Source: Mansonella perstans
Lineage: Eukaryota > Nematoda > Chromadorea > Rhabditida > Onchocercidae
DNA length: 64,000 nucleotides
Assembly (NCBI GenBank): GCA_037074765.1
Contig: JBAMDO010000578.1
Location: 682,001 to 746,000 of the forward strand
Direction: 5' to 3'
Shown here: in pieces, positions 13,503 to 27,000 of the stretch
How positions within the stretch are numbered: the first letter of the stretch is position 1
Layout of the letters: each line of letters opens with the position of its first letter
Translations under genes and position numbers: made by a program
The notes under the pieces: generated by a model
Seen by the model: the letters and a program-made list of their open reading frames with translations, nothing else
Databases searched by the model: none
Told to the model about the DNA's origin: nothing

Positions 13503-13989
13503 ATGCATAGAAAACTTTTCTTTTTAATTTGAGTTACTTTAGACATCGTTCAAAATCACTTATGAATGATCAAAAAGTAAAATGATAAAACTTTTCTGTA
13601 GTGGATGAATCGCTAGAAAGATTTTATATTTTATCATTTGTATGATTACGGATCATTTTAAAACAATTTAAAAATAAACGGAATGAGAGCTTTACAAAAA
13701 ATTCTTTTTTGTTGTCTTGTAAATGAATTCGTAATTGTTTTGATTTGTTGAAAAATTTTAATTTAGATATTTTTCAGCTCGAAATATTACCACATCTTTT
13801 TCGTGATGTTAGCATTCTATTCCATTTTTAGAGCAATCTTTTTATTAATAGAAATTCATCTCAAGAATATATTAAGGTGCAACAGATTTTGAAATGTTTG
13901 ACATCCTAACGCTATTAGATCTTGCTCAGAGATGCAGTCTGCTAGAAAATCTGATCTGATTGGAATATGAACAAAAATGCTTGTAAGAA

Positions 13990-14047
13990 ATGCGATCCTG
14001 GAAAATTTTGATCCAAAAATGCGATCCTGGAAAATCTTGATTCGAAA
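13990..14047. repeat. 29-bp direct repeat, two copies
   Basis: Two adjacent copies starting with ATGCGATCCTGGAAAAT at 13990 and 14019, differing by a few bases. This is a small tandem duplication in intergenic DNA. Confidence 0.7.
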
Positions 14048-14782
14048 ATTTTGAAAGGCTTAGAATTCTAAAAATAGAAAAGATGAAGTAATTACAACAG
14101 TATTTTTTTATTTATGATATTCTTTTTATTTAATCTTTCTTTCATTTCCAATCAGATAATTTAGGCAATTGTTTTATATATTTTATTTATATATTTAATT
14201 TATACATTTATTTAATCTTGTTTTATTTCTTTTTTTGCATCATATGAGGAAAAAAGCAGATATTTGGGTGAAAATTGAGTAATCTTGCATTGTTTGGATT
14301 TCATTCTTGTTTTGATGGTAATCTAAAAAAGAATTTTTAATTAATTGTATTTAATTGAGCTAAAATGGAATTTCTGTTTTTCACGATGAATTTTTCCATA
14401 CTGTTACTTAAATATGATATCGCTTACTTTCATATAATTTTCTGGATTTATGTATTTTATTGCACATTTTTTAAATGTACATATTCTTTTCATCTGTTGA
14501 ATTGTATTTATCTCGTGAAATTATTGCTATTATATTTTGCTTATGTTGTTTGTAATAATGGCAATGTTTTTATGACTATGTGCTGTGCAAGTTTTTTTCT
14601 TGTTTTTTTTGTTTTTTGACGAGAAATGCTTATCAACAAGGGCTTGATGTTCTTTTTTTTATTTAAAATCTAGTCTATCCAAGGTGGCAATGAACTGTTT
14701 TATTTTAAGGTTCAAATGAATCAGGTTCGCTCGTACTCTTTCTTTCTCTTTTTGTTGTCAAAAATTAAACAGAATAAGAGCT

Positions 14783-14808
14783 GTATGTGTGTGTGTGTGT
14801 TTTTTTTT
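14783..14808. repeat. (TG)n plus T-run microsatellite
   Basis: A GT dinucleotide repeat of about nine units runs directly into a run of T. Simple sequence, no function inferred. Confidence 0.8.
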
Positions 14809-15000
14809 ATGATATAGTTATTAGAAATTTGGATAAATATTGAAATCACAACGACGTTCTTTATTCAATATATAAGTGGTTAAATGAAAGCAACATTTCA
14901 GATGTCTTTTACTGCATAATAATAATATAACCAAAATGATAATATAACGATACATAATGATAATATAATCAAAATGCTAAAAGTGAATTAGGCCAGATCG

Positions 15001-15019
15001 GAAAAAAAAAAAAAAAAAA
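15001..15019. repeat. Poly-A run
   Basis: About seventeen consecutive A after GG, in intergenic DNA. Confidence 0.8.
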
Positions 15020-15685
15020 GATAAAGGAAGTTGTACAGTCACAATTTATGTTATCAACGAACAATTTAGGATGCTTAAATATAGAGCCAAGGATTAATTG
15101 TTTAGGACTGGTCCCAATAAACTTCACGCAGAATAATACTTCTTGTCGATCTAAGAGTTTTGCTAAAGTATCGTATGTTTTTTTAGACACATATTAGTGA
15201 TGTCCGGTGTTGCATTATTCATTTTTACGGACCGCAAAATCTTGATTACCGCCATTTTCAGGTTTGATATTTGTCCTGAAAAGCTTTGGCTTTTAGCAAT
15301 TCTGGATTAGTATAGTGGGATGGAGGAGGGTGGAAGATTTATATTTCAAAATGGAAACTATTATTTATAAATTTAATTTTTTATGTTAAACTTATGATTT
15401 AATTGAAATTTCCATAGCATATGCAGTATACCTAAGGTTTTATGGTACGTGTGATCCGAAACTTTTGAAGGTAAAACAAACAATTTAACTCCGAACTATC
15501 CTATTTAATTATTCTTTTTCACGCTTCTTAATGCGTTTGTGAATTTTCAACTATAATATGCTATATTCTATGCCTTATGCTTAACTATACTTACACAGTG
15601 TTGTTTGATGCTTTTAACAAATAAGCATCAAAATGCTTTTTTGTATGTGAATTTTGTTGCTTTGTCGATATAAAATTACATAAGG

Positions 15686-15697
15686 TTTTTATTTCAG
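15686..15697 (+). promoter_or_regulatory. Candidate trans-splice acceptor of the HP1-like gene
   Basis: TTTTTATTTCAG ends at 15697, 17 bases before the ATG at 15715. The frame upstream of the ATG is closed by TAG and no coding exon precedes it. The arrangement is typical of a nematode spliced-leader acceptor. Confidence 0.5.
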
Positions 15698-15714
15698 GAA
15701 GTTAGTACCATTTC

Positions 15715-16978
15715 ATGTCAGACAATTCCTGGTATCGAGTGGAGCGTATTCTCTCCGAGAAATACGAAAAAAGGGGTGCTCGATTAGAGAAACTCTATCA
15801 GATATTATGGGCGTAAATTTTCTTTAAACTCGAACGATTTTGGAATGATTTATTTTTAGACATTTGCAGTATAATAAAATGAATTATTTTATCCTGACAA
15901 ACAACTTGTCTTTGAAGCTGATATTATCTTTGAATGGTTGCCAGAATCATCACTTTGACTACTTGCATACAAGATGTCTAAAGACGAATTCTTGCTCTGT
16001 TTTGCGATAATAGCTTTGTAGGCTCGAAGTAATTTTAAAAATCTCGAGAAATATCAACAAAAAATTGGACTGATTGTATTCGTTATTTTCTATCTTTATT
16101 TTTTGATGAAGAATTAACAGTATGAAAAAGAAATTGTCAGTGGTTATGGTACACGATTTTTTGATTGTCTATAGGCCTACATGGGAACCGGCAAAACGAA
16201 TAAATGCACAAGTTCCTTTAGTTGTGGAAGCATATGAAAAACAAAAACAGAAAAGCCATTTGAATGACGAAATAAATACTAAATCTTTTGACGCAGCTGC
16301 TAAACCTGGTACACAGGGTTCTAAGCGAATTCGCAATTCGGTAACTCTTTAATTTTACAATTATATTTAACAAAGCGAAACAAACTAGATAGTTTCATAA
16401 AATTTGTTTACTGCATGTCTGGTGCAGTTTACATTTCTGTAATTACCAAATATGAATTCGAAAATGGCCAATGTTAAAAAATTTTTAACAATTTTTGCTG
16501 AAAAATTTTGAAGCAAATGAAATGCTAATTAGTCCAATGGCAGTAATTTTATTTGCAGAAAAAGATCAAGATTATTGGCGTGGTTAGTGATAATGGACGG
16601 GATGTTCAAAACTCAACGTTATTAGTTGAAAAGTAAGTGTTTTTTTACAACAATGTTCTTGTATAATTCATTTACTAATGCACAAGTTTATATTTATTGC
16701 AGTTGTGAGTTCCTGAGTTCTTAGGATCTAGTCTTCGGCCATATATTGTAATATCATTTGTATTGACTCGCTGTTTGTTGAACATGGACTACTTGAATGA
16801 AATAGTGCCAATTATGAGACTGCTAATTATATCGTAATTTTTAAATACAGACAACAGCTTCTTTTGCAGCGAATGTAGTGGTGAACAGTGGTGTATGCGA
16901 TATGAAGACATCAAGAAGGATTATTCAATTGAATTAATTGAATTCTATGAGGGATGCATCTCTGGTTTCACGAAATAA
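15715..16978 (+). CDS. HP1-like chromo/chromoshadow protein
   Basis: Four exons encode 148 residues: 15715..15812, 16175..16340, 16559..16632 and 16870..16978 (TAA). The chromodomain spans about residues 5-58: it opens with WYRVERILSEKY and closes with PTWEP followed by a C-terminal helix (VPLVVEAYEKQKQ). A Lys/Ser-rich hinge runs to about residue 88. A chromoshadow domain follows, starting KIIGVVSDNG and ending in the helix IELIEFYEG. HP1 proteins bind methylated H3K9 through the chromodomain and dimerise through the shadow domain. Here the turn between the third strand and TWEP is about six residues shorter than usual, so the aromatic residue of the usual WKG(F/Y) turn is missing in this splice model. 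The shadow domain is diverged but its order of elements is right. The protein is short for HP1, which is common in nematodes. Confidence 0.8.
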
Positions 16979-18724
16979 TTGTAGCATGATTCACCGAAAC
17001 CGAAAAGGCAGTATTGTCAATTTGTGTATTCTAATTTTTTTTTACTGTGAAAATAGGTTTTAAAAAAAAGCAATCAAGCAATCTAAAAAAAAAAAAATTT
17101 CACAAGCAATCATCACTCAGCAGAAGCCAAAAACAAGGCTACTCTGGTTTTCTTTGGTGAATGTATATGAAAGCTAAAATTTTTCCATTCTTTGTTTCGA
17201 ATTCTGACTCATGTGGCATGCTAGTTTTGTTTGTTGTTATTTGATTCATTTGTTATCTTGTACATATTGGTCGTTCTTTTTATGATCTATTTATATCATT
17301 TCTGAGGATGAATGTTCCCTACTCTTTGAAAACAAAAACAGTTCTTCGCCTCGCTCTTAATTAACTATTCTCAAGAATTTTCCAAAGTGTAAAGCTTAAT
17401 AGAATCTACATTTCCAGAATTTCTTTTAAAAGCAACATCTATTTATGTACAGAGAGATGCTTATTTAAAAAAAGCGAAATTTTTCATGGCGTGATTATCA
17501 AGGAACTGCAGTGAGTGATGTCCATTGGAAATATTTGGATTTGAAATTATAAAATGGAATCACAAAGCTAGCATAGTAAGATTAATTTTTTAATTTGAAT
17601 TCTAAGCAAATTGAAAAAAGAAGCCATGCTTTATAGTTAATTTAATATATACCACTAACTGGATTTATCACGTTTGACTATTACGCTTCGTACATCTTTT
17701 GTTTTTTCATTCTTTTTTCAATAATTAATCTTTACAGTTTGGAAATCCTTGTACGTTTAATGTGCTCCGTTCAAAGATCTCTATCTCATTTTATTTCATT
17801 TTGCTCTATGAATAAGAATACAACTATGCTGGCTGTCACTTTTATCAGTTACAGCAATCAAGAAGTTGGAAAACAAAAAATTGGTAAATTGGATTATCAT
17901 ATACCCAATTTTGGTGTTCTATAATTCCATACCGTATTTCGCACGTCTGTTTTGCATCCAGAATAAAATTAACTGTTGAAAATTAACTTTTTTTTTTACC
18001 ATGAAAACGTTATTGTAATACTTGTGGTTTGACGTATATGTGCAAGTCACATCTACACCATAACAGCATGATATATCAAATTTATTTAAATGTTATGATC
18101 ATTATAAAACAATAACCTGTAATGCAACAAATAATCAAATACATTAATACTTAAATAGCATACATCAACTGGTAACCGAGATTGACACTGCATAATTCAC
18201 TTTTCATTTCCGATACTGTTTACTGTGAATTTAAGTCACAGACTTTTCTAATTCTAGAATTTAAGAAATTGTTTAGAATTACTGAAGACAATTTTAACAA
18301 ATGAGAATACGTACTTTTTTTAAATTCGTACACTGTCCTGGAAACTTGTTACTCCTAATTTGGGACCCTTCACTTACTGTACCGATTCAAAAATAAGGTG
18401 AAAAGGCTCTCCTCAAACTTATCGAATTATACTTCTGTAATAGATGAAAATAGTTTTGATGAAATCATTTGTTTACTTCAACCTCCAACATTTCAGTATG
18501 GACTATTTTTAAGTGATACAAACTTGATTTGAAATTATTCCAGCAACAACAACATTTCAATTATGATCATTTCAAAGTTTGTAAATATTTAATGAGTGCT
18601 TTTAGTAATAGATCTGCTCACAGAACAATAGTAATAGTAGTAATATTAGTGGTAGTTGTAGCAAATAATGAAAATTGTATAGGACACTTTAAAGCTTTGG
18701 TGATATCATAAATAATGGATAAGC
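16979..18724. other. Convergent intergenic region
   Basis: Lies between the 3' ends of the HP1-like gene (plus) and SMOC-like gene B (minus). I see only AT-rich DNA, with A-runs near 17083-17097, and no supported exon. Confidence 0.5.
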
Positions 18725-21639
18725 TCAGTCATCCGGTCGAAGAATATCCAGAAATGGGTTCATTCGTGGTAGTGCTGACTTTGTTTTTCTTACTGCTACT
18801 GATGATACACTCATATCTACTGGAAAAGTGTGGATGGATTTTTTTAAAATCATAAACAATCATTTCCGTAAATCTTGCTTTTTTGAATTCTATATGTTCA
18901 ACCAGTAAATTATCGAATTATTCAATCTACCAAATTAATTGAAATATTATTTTAAATTTCTCAGAATTTCCCTCAAAACACTGCTAGAATCTTTTACAAC
19001 ATTTGTAAAATAATTAAGAATTGTCATAGGTTATGCTAAATCATGTTAAAGTCAAAAGCTATTCATTAATTATTAACCATGAATTATATAAGCGGAAAAC
19101 TAACCATATATAGTACAGTTCAGCCATTCGTCTATTCTAATTTGCTTATTCCCATCTCGATCACAAAAGCGTAGAAAATTTCGGCCACATTTTCGAACTT
19201 TATTCAATAGACGAAGTTCATTTCGATATGATTTCCATTCTTTCCGTTCCAATCGCTAAAACTTTTAATTTCTCTGTTCTTCTTTCAAATTCAGTCCTTA
19301 AAAAAGAATGTAATAAGGCGGTTAAAAACAATAATTATCTTAAGATGATAAGGGAATTTATTCTCCTCCCTTTTCTTGTAAGATAGATTAATCAAAATAG
19401 TTAATGACTTATTGTATATAATATTTGTTGTCCACAGTCTTTTATCACTGGTCGATAATATAAACAAACCGAATTATTATTGACATCAAGCTGTTCGAAC
19501 TTCCATCGGACAGCTTTATCCTTGCTTGTGATAGCACCATCATTTGTCTCATCACCCAAAGCCAAAATCCATTCACTAATTAGTGATGAAAATAATCGCT
19601 GATAAAATTTGGCTTTTTTTCCACCCGAACAACCTGTAATTCAAATTTATGATAATGATCCATGAATTTTTCTGTCTAGAAGTATGTACATTGTAATACT
19701 TCGATGCAGAATGATTAAACAATTTAAACGAATAAACAAACATAATCATCATGTTATGTGGAAATTTATTCTAACCTTTAATTTGTCGCTTAGAAACATC
19801 ATCCCGTTCAATTCTTCCACCACAATTTGGTTTAGCGTTATATTTAGATGTACCGGATTCTGGAATGCCGGTTTCCGGATTTACACACCAACAAATATGT
19901 GACATACGATGACATTGAATTCGATCAAATAATCTGCAAAACAGGGGAAGTTCAGCAAAAAGAAAGGGAAGATTGAAAAAGTGAGTTTTTAAATTATTAC
20001 TGAGAATTACTTTGAAGTAGAAAATGTAATTTTTCACTGTTACAAAAACTATTTAAAATAGAAAAAAATATTTCAGTAATGGATCAAACGAAACCATCTA
20101 TGAGAAAGTTAGAAAGACGGTCTTGTCTGACCTATAGCTACCGTGAAAATATTTGTAATTATAAGCGTCTTCTGTTGTCCAATGACATTACTTGCTTCAA
20201 CTGATATCCTCATTTAACACTTTTATCATGCAGAAACTTACATATCACTGTCACCAGCACAGGTTGGTATATAATTCCCATTTTCCGGATTATTTTCTAA
20301 CTTTCTCATGGCTCGTTCTCGTTGTGTACGACAATCTGTTTTTCCTGCATTTACTGAATTCTTGCTCTGTTAGCAGTGTTGACAGAAAAAAAAGATAGTA
20401 ATTGGCTTTAATGCAAAAAAAAAATGCTGGATTCATAATATCTCTTCGAAATTCGTTAAATTTATCGTCAGTGCTATTGATAAGATAAAAAGAGGAAGAG
20501 ATATTAGTCATAATTGAAAAGAAATTCTTTCTTCTATTTGAAACTCAATAACTCACACATTTGGGAAATACAGAAGATTTCAGGCTTAAGTCTTATCCAT
20601 AGAAGTTATTCAGCATTGAGATTGAAATAAATTTCACAAATTCGAGCAATATCATATTAAAGTGGTTAGGTCATAACTTCAATTTTAAAAATTCTCCACT
20701 TCATATCAGTTAATATAAAGCAGTTTATTACAGAAAGCTAACTAATATGCCTTACCAAAAGTATTCTCTTTTGCATCATTTCGTTCCTCCTCATCTTGCT
20801 CACGCTTTAATCCGGTTTCATTTTTTCGCCTGCTATCAACAATTGACATACCATTGATACCTCCTGCATGTACGACACCTAAATAAAAAGTTACTCTAAC
20901 ATTTCTCAGTTCACCACTATTTTAATTTTATTACATTGCTTGATGTTGATAATTAGTTTGTATTAATTTGATTAATTGGTTGTCGCAAAGCAAAAGATGA
21001 AGCTTGTTAAGTTGACCAAATTATTGTGCTGATCAAGTAGCTTTTTAATTATTTTAAAATTGATCTAAAATATCTTCCAGTCTAAGAAGTAACCTAACTG
21101 GAACTGATACATTATTTAGCAAAGGTGACTATTCAAGAAATAAATATAAATTGTTTAACCTCTAGTTCAGGATAATTTTAAACTTTGAATAGGAATGATT
21201 ATGAGTCGGAGGGAGCTCTAGTTGTATCGCAGATAGTAGAAGATGGATTTGATGACAAGATGATAATGGCATGATATACGTTTCGGTCCGTTCACTTGTA
21301 CATCTCAGTGTGACAATTCTCTCTATTATCTCTCCCATTTTTTTGTATCAAAAACTGAATTTATGAAATGAGTAAAGTTCAAATTTAATAAAATAATTAA
21401 GAGAATTTTCAAAAGCAAATCATCTCATAGCAAAGTAATTTTTAAAGAAAATTACTAATGAAGAAATGAAAGGAAAGGAAGGAACCATTAATGGAACCAC
21501 CAAAGAATCCATTCTGTTTCTTTGAGTTGTCGCGGTTGTTCAGTATCAATGCAGAATGATAGCGGGCATCGTTGAAGCTTAATAAATAGTTGAATAGCAG
21601 CACTGCTACCCAACCGTTATCCCTCAAGGAATGCGTCAT
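18725..21639 (-). CDS. SMOC-like secreted protein, copy B
   Basis: Seven exons give about 313 residues: ~21501..21639, 20756..20878, 20242..20353, 19776..19933, 19470..19633, 19105..19255 and 18725..18819 (TGA). All phases match. A hydrophobic segment near residues 10-22 could be a signal peptide. A charged linker follows, then a thyroglobulin type-1 domain (~92-160) with the ICWCVNPETG core, then an SPARC-type extracellular calcium (EC) domain. The EC domain carries two EF-hands with loops at about 227-238 (DVNNNSRLERKE) and 264-275 (DRDGNKQIRIDE). The C-terminus reads NPFLDILRPDD. The C. elegans SMOC-1 protein has the same TY-EC plan and promotes BMP signalling; a similar role here is inference. 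The donor of exon 1 is uncertain: three in-phase GT sites lie at 21485-21500. Exon 1 is the weakest part of the model. Confidence 0.8.
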
Positions 21640-23183
21640 CTCTTAAGTAGTAACCAACAAAAGTAGCCATGAATAATAGCTATAGAAACCGATAGTAATA
21701 GTTAGTATAGTAACAAACTATTTATATCCGCAATGAATATAAGTTAAAAAATCAGCGATGAAAAGTATTTTTAGCATTCAATGATTAAAATTAACGTAAA
21801 TTTGTCATTTCTTATCGGGAATAGAAAGATGATAATTGAAATTGAAATTTATTCGAAGTAATCTACAGTTATGATGACAGAATTTAGACAATGTTGAACC
21901 TTTGTTCTTGGAATGATGACGGATGACAAAGTTATTGATATATGATGTGGAAGAATATAACTGAAGGTGTCAGCCTGGGAATACAGTGACAGCATGGAAG
22001 GGAAGGAACAAAGTAATGGACACATGATTATATAAGGAATCATTGTTGAAATGACCGTACCATGAATGATAAAAAAAAGTGAAAAGAAAGGAGGAAAAGA
22101 AACTACACCGATTCTTAAGTAGAGATTCTATGCTCCATTTGACAAAGTAAGTTATGAAAGTAGGCAAATCTATAAATACTAAAACAGATATTTTGAAAAA
22201 ATCTTTTAATTGTAGGTATCATCAAATTGCCCTAATTTAGAGCCTAGTCACAATAAAAGAAAAGTTTCTAACAAATTCATCAGAAAAGCTTTGAGAGGAG
22301 AAATTAGACAAAATAAATAAGCTTGGTACTCTTTTACGTAATCATCTAAGTTGCATATTTAAATTAGGATTGAAACTGAGCGGAAAAATTCATAGATTGA
22401 AAGCAAAATATATGTCGTCACACTTAACATTTTCGAACTTCGCACTTTCTTGCTCCTTTTTTACGTGTCCTTGGCTGCAGTGAAATAAATGACTAATCAA
22501 GACAAACTGGAATATCATTGGAATTTAACCATTCATAAGAATTTAGATTATAAAGGCATAATCTTTATTTCAAGCAAAACATTTCTGGCCTCACATATAG
22601 TTTAACTAAATATTTGTCCAAATACTTCATATTTCACATTTTCATTTCACTTTATCCTAATCTATTGAAGGGTAAAAGGTGGATCAGTTATCTGACACTG
22701 GAATACTACTAAAACTCTCACTGGCTGAATAAAAATAATAACACTGATTTTTTGGAAGAAATTAAGAAAAAACCTGATTTTTATCATCATTATCTCATTT
22801 CAACAGCAAGCTGATATGAGATCAAATGAATAAGGGTAGCATGAATGCTTTATGACAGCAATTAATAATAATAATTATTATTATAACAGTGGTGTAAGTG
22901 GGATGCTAATAGTATTGGTGTATTATGACAATGAAAGACGATGAGAGCAAAATAAAAGTGATAACAGAAAATATTTGTGTAATATGAAAATTTTTCTACA
23001 ATAATCGATATTTTGTGAAGGAAGACAACTTTTTATTATAAGTTTGACAATGTTATTTTATAATACTATTTGGACAATAAGTTCAAAAGTCGGAAAAACA
23101 ATTTAAATGAACTTAAATGCACAAAAACATAGATTTTCGACGGCGCAGAAGTTAATTCATTTTGTTTTTTGAGGAAAATATAT

Positions 23184-23237
23184 TGTGGCACTTTTGAGAA
23201 AAAAAATAACTGTGGCACTTTAGACAAAAAAAATAAC
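23184..23237. repeat. 27-bp direct repeat, two copies
   Basis: TGTGGCACTTTTGAG and TGTGGCACTTTAGAC, each followed by an A-run and TAAC, begin at 23184 and 23211. A shorter partial copy (TTTTTGGCACC) follows. Confidence 0.6.
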
Positions 23238-23292
23238 TGCTTTTTGGCACCTCTGCGGATCTGCCGCTGTCTTTTCTCTCAGCAATAACTTA

Positions 23293-23350
23293 TGGTATAT
23301 AAATAACAGTTGAATATATAAATAACAGATATATAAATAAATAACAGAAA
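23293..23350. repeat. Imperfect ATATAAATAACAG repeat
   Basis: Three to four degenerate copies of TATAAATAACAG in a row. Simple intergenic repeat. Confidence 0.55.
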
Positions 23351-24037
23351 TATCCACTAATGATATATCAGGTAAGTAAGATATTTCTCTGAGAGACAGA
23401 GAGACAGGAAATGGATTCTAAGAAATTGAGGTGAAAGAAAATTGGTGGAAGTGACAAAGGTGTAGGGACAAATTGGCGTGAAAGAGAGGCAAGAAAAAGG
23501 GAGGAAGATTGGTAAGATTACAATCCGATAAGAGCAAACGATCTACCACCTTCTTCTTTTAATTTCATTTTGTTTTTCGAGCAAAAAAGGAGAAAAATTA
23601 TTCGACGGGAATCATTTGATATAAACAGAGAGTTCAAATGGGTCATTTATTGAAGGAGAAGTTTCAAAGAGAAAATTTTGGGACAGAACTGCATGCGAAC
23701 ATTTTGACTATCGTAGCATTTTCAATTTCTAAGTGAATAAGCAAATGCAATTAAAAATGAGAAATTCCCTTTCTACAACTTCCTTCTATTTAAAAAAAAT
23801 TTCCAACAAATTCTCGGAAATTTGTAGTTTTCTTCATTAAAAGTAATCAAAATTATGAAACTGCATAATAAATGAGTAAATTTATTGAGAAGTCTTCAAC
23901 AATTCGTAGAAGAGAGAAAGTAAAAAGTACCACTCGGTAATCGAAAGCATAACCTCTGAAACTCAATCCCTTAAAATAGTAATTAAAAAAATAATGGTAA
24001 TATTTGCGTAGAGCATTCATCTCTTTCTCACTCATTT

Positions 24038-27000
24038 TTAGGATGAATTAGGTTGTTCACCCTGCTTCATTTCCTGTATCCTTATTGATTGTTGTTGTTG
24101 TTCCTTATAATAACCATTATTAAATACCATCGAAATGTTGTTACTGTTCGTGTTATTGTTGTTATTGTTGCTGTTGCTGTTGTTGTTAGTAATGGATGCA
24201 TTAGAACGAAGAGCGTTAAACATGTTATATGATACTGCAAAATTACTGCAACGTTAGTGAAAGAGAAAAATTAATTAATTAAAAGAATAGCTAGTAACTG
24301 ATTCAATTAACCTTACAATAGCTATTCATTACTAATATTTCGTAGCGCACATTTAGAAAAAAGAAACATCCACTTATTAAAATTCACAAAATTCAAATTT
24401 AGTTGACATTTAAAAATAACTAAGTGGAAGCAGTTCTAGCTTTGCAAACGAAAGGTGTAATCGAAATAAAAGTGGAAACAGATATTCATATCTGCTAGGA
24501 TTTTGAATCAAGTAGGGGATACTTTATATTTGCTCAACGTAATCCTTCCTTAACTGCTGACAATTGACTTCGGCCTAAAGTCATATGCTCATCTGTCCTC
24601 ACACTCTTCATCACGACAAATCACTAAACATTGAAGGCAAAAATTAGATTTAAAATGCAAGCAACCAAAAAAAGGCAATTTAAAATAACAATTACCACTT
24701 ATGAAATATGGCGCATATTCTGAAAAACGTGTGAAAAGTGCAAAATTATTCCTAAGCTTGTAAGAAACAATGTGCAGCTTTAATACGTTTTCAAATTCCA
24801 AAAAGACGTTATTTTTGTTGCCTATTTCTACGATCCAATTACTAATCAGTATCTTATCAATCAATTAGTAATGCAAAATTTAGAAATTCTTTTTATCTAA
24901 TTGTACTAGACAAATATCATATCTTCTTGGTACTAATTTTTTAATCAGTATAGCTGCTTCTGTAATTGCGAGAGAAAGCACGGGAAAAACGAACTTACTG
25001 GAAATGTCAATACCTAAGCAGGTGATCCATTCACGAGTACTTATTTCACCATCTTTATTCAAATCGCAATATTTTGTAAATTTTTTTGCGCAAATTTTCG
25101 GCGTAACATGCTTCCTAAATTGACAAATAGGTTATCATTACAAGATTTACATAAGGATTTTAAACGTATGAATTTCATGTTTACTAATGGATGCTATAGA
25201 TGTCACTAGAATGTGACAAAAATTCTTTCATCGATGATAGAATTTGTCCATCATCTCCATCATTTCATCATCATTAATTTTCCACAGTAAATCGTTCATA
25301 ATGTCGAGCAATAATATTGATCAAACTATCCACAAAATTCGAGGAGACATTTTTGTTCAAGGCACTTTTGGAATAAAAAAAAAAATCAAGTGAAATGGTA
25401 AATATATAATGTTAAAATGGAATAACATACCGAACAAGGCGACGTAGACCACCAAATTCTCTCGAACTTAATCGGCTGTTATTATCATTATCAAGCTGAT
25501 CAAATTTCCATAATAATATCTTTTTATCAGATGGTTGCATTGCTCCATTCGTATCTAAAAGCAAATTTTAATGTAATGAATTAATTATAAAATATACCAC
25601 TATTTAATTATTCTCCATAAATTAGTCAATCATCGTTTCTCAGGTGAATGGCCTTCAAATATCGCCGTTAATTACACTCATTAATTTCAATCTAGAATGA
25701 ATGTTTGATCCTCAGAAGGAACAGCAGAACAGTTCTTTTGAAAGATTATTGAAGTGAAAAGGTTTGATTCAAATTAAACAAAAAATGAAGCGCGCTTTTA
25801 ATTTGGAATTTTTTTAAAATTATTTGGTATTGAAAGGATGAAAAAAAATCGTCAGCAACTTAGATGCAAAAATTGCTCGCTGCGTTCGTATTCCTTCTTA
25901 AAAATGTTCAACAAGTTTGCATTGAATGTCGATCGATCGACTGTCGAACATACTGTAAAAATGGCAATATTTACATTAACTTGCCAATGAAATAGTATTG
26001 CCAACATCCCGAAGAGGCATACTTGAGGGACGTACAACTAACCTTCCATTTTTGAGAGAGCTTAAAAATAGTTAGGACAAGATGAGTAAACTCCTTTGAA
26101 GCAATTAAAGGAAGTGCGAACAGGAGATCCTTGCCGCACGAAGAAAAATTCACACTTCTAGTTTCAATGCAAAAATATTTCATCATCACATGAAACATAC
26201 AATTTAATAATACTGCATCACCGCTATTTTTTCGATGCGAACGTCGTCCAATTTTCATCTCTGGAATCATCATCATTAAGAAGGAGAAACATCTTCTATC
26301 GGGTATTTATCATTCTTTCATAAACTTCTTTTAATTGCATAATTAACGGTCATGTAATGTACTAGTGTGTTATCCAGTACAAAACCTGGTTATGGCTAAC
26401 TTCGAAATGCCTCTGTTTTTAGTCTCTAGTTCATAATTGATTCTGGCCAATTCAAAGAAGGATTTGCACTACACATTTGACAAAAAATTATTTAAATACA
26501 TGTGAAAAAAAAAAACAAACTTTGCAAAATATGACAATTCGGAATACCGTATCGTTTGGATGTGCTTGGTAACGGTCGCCCGACTCGCGTCACACACCAA
26601 CAATAACCAGTACTTCTGTGACACTGTAATATCTACATTTCACAGTCGTTACAAACGCATCTCCTTTATCGAATCAAAAAAAAGTGTATCACTTACCATA
26701 ATCAAAGGTTACATGAAGAGCAATACAGAGTTTTAATCTATGAAAGTCATAAAATGTAAAAAAAAGTGTCAATAAAATGGATAATTAATTAAATCCACTT
26801 ATCTAGAAAGTATGAACAAGCCTGTATGGTAGCATAGGAACCGTCGATAGCATTACATTCCGGTACGTAAATCTCGCTGCTGTTCATTTTTTCCGCTGCT
26901 AATTTCAACTGATAAGCTCGTTCCAGTTGGCATCGCAAATTTTCTGCAACAATTTCTGTGAGCCATATGGCGTTCCAAAGTTTCCAAGAAAAAATTAATA

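Larger units (their letters stand above)
13503..15690. other. Intergenic region between RTF1 and the HP1-like gene
   Basis: No supported gene. It contains a two-copy 29-bp direct repeat, a (TG)n run and a poly-A run, listed separately. ORFs at 14365-14619 (plus) and 14969-15190 (minus) are low-complexity. Confidence 0.5.
21640..24037. other. Region between the two SMOC-like genes
   Basis: AT-rich DNA with simple repeats around 23180-23350. No exon is supported. ORFs at 21849-22167 (minus) are low-complexity and overlap one another. If the two SMOC-like genes share a transcript, this would be an intron. Confidence 0.4.

Noticed and set aside
25281..25373. Minus-strand frame ALNKNVSSNFVDSLINII as an extra SMOC exon
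   Set aside because: It reads in frame after 25431 but ends in a stop and has a poor acceptor. Direct joining of 25431 to 25114 restores the conserved EC domain.
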